DNA from: Pseudorasbora parva
Taxonomy: Eukaryota > Chordata > Actinopteri > Cypriniformes > Gobionidae
Assembly: GCF_024679245.1 (NCBI RefSeq)
Contig: NC_090179.1
Coordinates: 4,469,320-4,533,319, forward strand
DNA length: 64,000 nt
Direction: 5' to 3'
Shown: piece after piece, positions 54,301 through 60,300 of the stretch
Layout: the number at the start of each line of letters is the position of its first letter
Numbering within the stretch: the first letter of the stretch is position 1
The notes under the pieces: generated by a model
What the model was told of the DNA's origin: nothing
The model's database searches: none
Seen by the model: the letters and a program-made list of their open reading frames with translations, nothing else
Translations under genes and position numbers: made by a program

Positions 54301-57300
54301 TGCAATCTCTTCTTAAAAAGAGTAAGAAGAAATATTGGGTCCATCCAAAATCATCCTCACTGTCTGTCTCAAGGCAAGGCGAGTTTATTTGTATAGCACA
54401 TTTCATACCCAATGGTAATTCAAAGTGCTTCACATAGAAATTAATTTAAATAGTGATAACATTTGCATGAGAAATAACAATGCCATGTGTAAGAATTAAA
54501 AATTAAAAACAAGGATAATTAAAACAGTTGGAAAGAGAATTAAAAATAAAATGGTCAAATATCAATCACTCAATCAACTTTATTTATATCGCGCTTTTAC
54601 AATCACGATTGTGTCAAAGCAGCTTCAGTGTCAAACAGGACAATACTGCAACAAAATTAGATTTGGCTGTACAGTCGTTCTGGAGTAAACAGTGATGTTA
54701 TCAGCTTATTTTAATTTATCATATAGCGACAATGTTGGCAGATCAGTATTATAGTTTATAGAATTAAATAAGACCTAATTAATTCATTTTATTTGTATAA
54801 TAAATCTTAATCACCTCACCTCTTATTCAGTTCTTTCTCAAACTCGTTCATAACATCCATTTCAATCACTATTTCCCGATTTTTACTCAAGAACCTTCGT
54901 TAAACCCATCACCCTAATCACTAAAAAGACTCGCAACAGAATAATTTAATACGCATTGGACTCTGTGCAAGGGTTCTGTGTGTGACACATTTTTAGATGG
55001 CAAATATGAAAAAAATGTGTGACTGTGTGTGCCAGGAAGTTGACTGTGCTAATGTGTTGGTGTGATGGTTTCAGGGCTGGAGCGAGGCTGTGAGCCGAAT
55101 CCTGGAGCGCCTGTCTGCTCAGCTGTCCATCAGACCCTCTGAACCCTCTCGCCAGTCATCCTCGGCCCAGGACAGGGCTTCTGATTCCAGCCACTCTACT
55201 AACGCCTCACTGCAGTCCGTGAGGAACGCCTTAGACTACTCAAACTCACATCGCAGCGCTGAGCTGCCAGACCAGTGGGCGTCCCGTGAGCGGATGGACG
55301 GGTCCCAGTCTGTTCTGATTGGCAGAGCGTCAGATATGGGTTCCTCTCAGGTGTTTGATCAGAGCGGTGCTCTCGCCGATGCACCGCAGGGAGAGACTCA
55401 GAGCACAGGTAATGGTGAGAGGCTTCGGTGCGTGTCCCTGCTAGGGATACTTTTTTTCGGTTATTTTTCCCCACTGACAACCGATGCTCATTAATCGATT
55501 ATTAACCGTTAACGGGTAAGATTATAATATTGAATTGGCATTATAAAAATACAGTTGACGAGTGTCTTGTGACCCGTTAAAAAAACTTTCTTCACATGTT
55601 TATTTTACTGTGCAAACAGCAGAACATACAGAACAGCTCAACAACAGAACCTGGATTCACATTATCACATTTTCACGCACCTATAATTGCACCTAAATTG
55701 TTCTATAAACCAACAGCGTCGAGAAGAACGTGACAATGTTTACTTTAGTAAACTTTACCAAAACCACACTAGGAAAAGCATTAGACAAATCTTCAGATGG
55801 CACTGACGCCGGGGAATACAGAGACGCCTCGCTAGAGCGGCCAGCCTCGGGAAGACCATTAGTTTTCCGCCAGTCAGAAGCTTGTACTACTGCTGGATTT
55901 TAATACCGCGGAGCATATTTTGCACGTAACTTCTGTCGAAACGGTCCCACACAGTAGGCGGCATCTTTTCCCATTGTGTCTACGTGTGGTTGCGTGTGTC
56001 GACGCGCTCCGTAAGTTAACAAATACAGCTTTCTTTTTTTATTTAACCATGCAGCAAACAAACAAACAAAAGCGTAAAAAAAAAAAACCTTTAGACTGTT
56101 TAACTGATAGTATTAATCGGTCAAAATTCTTACTATCGGTTAATGGTTAAACGGTCAATATGAGCATCTCTAGTCCCTGCCGGTGTTTCATTGCTCTGAC
56201 TGTCGTTGTGTTGCTTCAGCTCTGCGCCCCAGTCCAGTCCGGTCTGCTGAGGTCAGGGGGTTGCTGTCGCCTGCCTTACAGCTCTCAGACGAGGACAGGA
56301 GTGCTCTTACTGATGCCCCACACGGTAAATTAAAATGAAAGAAAAGCACTCACAACAGTTCCTGCAAGGCAGCCCTGTGAAGATATTCCTCAAGTACTCC
56401 GGCTGCTGCTGTTAAAGGTGCACTATGAAGTATCTCGCAGTAAAATATCCAAAAACTACTAAGCCTGTGTTAAATATTTTGTTCAGTTGAGTACTTACAA
56501 TATCCCAAATGTTAACAACTATATGTAAATTGTGAGGAAATTGCTGATTTAACCAATGAGCCGGGACGTCTGAGGTAGTCGCCTGTCAATGACATCATAT
56601 TTGCATTACACACCCATATGTATCTAATATGATAAACAGAGCTGTGTTACCTCATACTCGTGACCTGAAAAGCGGAAATAGCGCTGGTGAATGTGTCCTG
56701 TCATAGTAAAAGTCCCGGTATTCGCGAGGCGTGTGTTTGTATAACAATCGCTCCAGCGGCCGTGCTCAGCTCTTCAACACTCGGTCCTGCTCTGCTTCAC
56801 TACAGTAACGTTAATAACCAATCGCTCCAGCGGCCGTGCTCAGCTCCTCAACACTCGGTCCTGCTCTGCTTCACACTACAGTAACGTTAATAACCAATCG
56901 CTCCATTGGCCGTGCTCAGCTCCTCAACACTCGGTCCTGCTCTGCTTCACACTACAGTAACGTTAATAACCAATCGCTCCAGTGGCCGTGCTCAGCTCCT
57001 CAACACTCGGTCCTGCTCTGCTTTACTACAGTAACGTTAATAACCAATCGCTCCAGCAGCCGTGCTCAGCTCCTCAACACTCGGTCCTGCTCTGCTTCAC
57101 ACTACAGTAACGTTAATAACCAATCGCTCCAGCGGCCGTGCTCAGCTCCACAACACTCGGTCCTGCTCTGCTTCACACTACAGTAACGTTAATAACCAAT
57201 CGCTCCAGCGGCCGTGCTCAGCTCCTCAACACTCGGTCCTGCTCTGCTTCACTACAGTAACTTTAATAACCAATCGCTCCAGCAGCCGTGCTCAGCTCCT

Positions 57301-60300
57301 CAACACTCGGCCCTGCTCTGCTTTACACTACAGTAACGTTAATAACCAATCGCTCCAGTGGCCGTGCTCAGCTCCTCAACACTCGGTCCTGCTCTGCTTT
57401 ACTACAGTAACGTAAATAACCAATCGCTCCAGCAGCCGTGCTCAGCTCCTCAACACTCGGTCCTGCTCTGCTTTACACTACAGTAACGTTAATAACCAAT
57501 CGCTCCAGCGGCCGTGCTCAGCTCCACAACACTCGGTCCTGCTCTGCTTTACACTACAGTAACGTTAATAACCAATCGCTCCAGCGGCCGTGCTCAGCTC
57601 CTCAACACTCGGTCCTGCTCTGCTTCACTACAGTAACGTTAATAACCAATCGCTCCAGCAGCCGTGCTCAGCTCCTCAACACTCGGTCCTGCTCTGCTTC
57701 ACTACAGTAACGTTAATAACCAATCGCTCCAGCGGCCGTGCTCAGCTCCTCAACACTCGGTCCTGCTCTGCTTTACACTACAGTAACGTTAATAACCAAT
57801 CGCTCCAGCGGCCGTGCTCAGCTCCTCAACACTCGGTCCTGCTCTGCTTCACTACAGTAACGTTAATAACCAATCGCTCCAGCAGCCGTGCTCAGCTCCA
57901 CAACACTCGGTCCTGCTCTGCTTCACTACAGTAACGTTAATAACCAATCACTCCAGCAGCCGTGCTCAGCTCCACAACACTCGGTCCTGCTCTGCTTCAC
58001 TACAGTAACGTTAATAACCAATCGCTCCAGCGGCCGTGCTCAGCTCCTCAACACTCGGTCCTGCTCTGCTTCACACTACAGTAACGTTAATAACCAATCG
58101 CTCCAGCAGCCGTGCTCAGCTCCACAACACTCGGTCCTGCTCTGCTTCACACTACAGTAACGTTAATAACCAATCGCTCCAGCGGCCGTGCTCAGCTCCT
58201 CAACACTCGGTCCTGCTCTGCTTCACTACAGTAACGTTAATAACCAATCGCTCCAGTGGCCGTGCTCAGCTCCTCAACACTCGGTCCTGCTCTGCTTCAC
58301 TACAGTAACGTTAATAACCAATCGCTCCAGCAGCCGTGCTCAGCTCCTCAACACTCGGTCCTGCTCTGCTTCACTACAGTAACGTTAATAACCAATCGCT
58401 CCAGCAGCCGTGCTCAGCTCCTCAACACTCGGTCCTGCTCTGCTTCACTACAGTAACGTTAATAACCAATCGCTCCAGCGGCCGTGCTCAGCTCCTCAAC
58501 ACTCGGTCCTGCTCTGCTTCACTACAGTAACGTTAATAACCAATCGCTCCAGCGGCCGTGCTCAGCTCCTCAACACTCGGTCCTGCTCTGCTTCACACTA
58601 CAGTAACGTTAATAACCAATCGCTCCAGCGGCCGTGCTCAGCTCCTCAACACTCGGTCCTGCTCTGCTTCACACTACAGTAACGTTAATAACCAATCGCT
58701 CCAGCGGCCGTGCTCAGCTCCTCAACACTCGGTCCTGCTCTGCTTCACTACAGTAACGTTAATAACCAATCGCTCCAGCGGCCGTGCTCAGCTCCTCAAC
58801 ACTCGGTCCTGCTCTGCTTCACACTACAGTAACGTTAATAACCAATCGCTCCAGCAGCCGTGCTCAGCTCCTCAACACTCGGTCCTGCTCTGCTTCACAC
58901 TACAGTAATGTTAATAACCAATCGCTCCAGCGGCCGTGCTCAGCTCCTCAACACTCGGCCCTGCTCTGCTTCACTACAGTAACGTTAATAACCAATCGCT
59001 CCAGCGGCCGTGCTCAGCTCCTCAACACTCGGTCCTGCTCTGCTTCACTACAGTAATGTTAATAACGTTAATAAAGCAGGAGTCAGATCTCATTCATCTC
59101 CAGAGTGAGGAGCCGACTGACAAGATAACGGTGGAAGATTTGATCTTAACGCGAAAAGTAAAAGTTCCTATTTAAGGGAGTTTGTCTTTGTACTGTTTTT
59201 TTGTTGTTTTTCATTAAGAATAACAACGAACCCACCATTTTAAGCAGCTGTCACCCCGAATTGGCAATAAATCTAAAGTGAAAATAAAATACTCGCTGCC
59301 ATTCGCAATAATATTGTATCGTGGCTTGAATATCGTGATACTGAATGGTTCCCATCACCTGACCATGCTGTACCGCTGCCTTGCTGGAGCTGTTTGTCTT
59401 CATTCACAGATATTGTTCTAGTGTTCAGTGGTGCTGTGCTGATATTGTTTTCTGTGCCGTAGACGACGCCCCCGATTGGTTTCTTCCTCTGCCCTCTGAT
59501 GTCACACACAATGAGAGCGTGGCCTGTTCGACGGCGCTCTGCGTCCCGCTGGAAGCAGAAAGGTGTGGCAGTGTCGACGAGACCTCTGATTGGCTGGAGT
59601 CCTCAGCCCAATCTTTCCAGTCCCCGCAGCAGCTGCGCGCAGACACACTGATTGAGCCTCGCGCAGACCTGCAGATGTCCATGGAGCGGCTCTCTCTGAG
59701 CCACGAGGCCCTCTGTGAGACCGATGTAATGGCCGCTCTCATGGACGTCAGCCACATGCCACGCTCCCCTCTCAACACCTGCTTACTGGAAGGTACATCC
59801 GCAGCCCAGCTTCCCTCACAGGAAGTGAGGTCAGCGACGCCACAGAGCCAGTCCGCTGTGGGAGACAACACACTGAGCGAACTTCTGGAGAGAGCTACGG
59901 TAGAGTACAAAACCACCTCCATGATCAGCCACTAGTTTACGCACGACATCCCCTTTAACCTGTTAACTGTCACCCCCTTTTTGAAAATTACATTAAAATT
60001 CACTATCTAAACTTAAATGGTTGTAATTAAAGAATGCTTTGGAATATAGACGTATTATTATTCTAAAGAAGACAGTCAGCAGAGTATTGCTCAAGTGAAA
60101 TCACTTCAAAAAACAAAAGTATAACAAAGTTATGGAAGTTTAAATTTACTGTAAATCAGATATACTGTACTATATACAGGGTGTCCGCGGGGTTTTAAAA
60201 AGTATTAAAAGGTGATAAATCCAAATTGTCAAATTTAAGGCCATTAAAAGTGTTAAATGTGGTCTCAGAAGTATTATTTTTTCATACTATCAGGTGTCCT

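Noticed and set aside
56741..59073. CRISPR-like tandem repeats
   Set aside because: Units are contiguous and near-identical with no unique spacers and no cas genes; the context is a vertebrate intron.
56687..59175. Overlapping 64-117 aa frames with SSTLGPALL / SNVNNQSLQ repeats
   Set aside because: They come from the 74-76 bp minisatellite, which is open in several frames; the array lies in intron 23.
59463..59791. Exon 24 ending at AAG|GTACAT (59791)
   Set aside because: A phase-1 end is incompatible with the phase-0 acceptor of exon 25, and I see no linking exon between.
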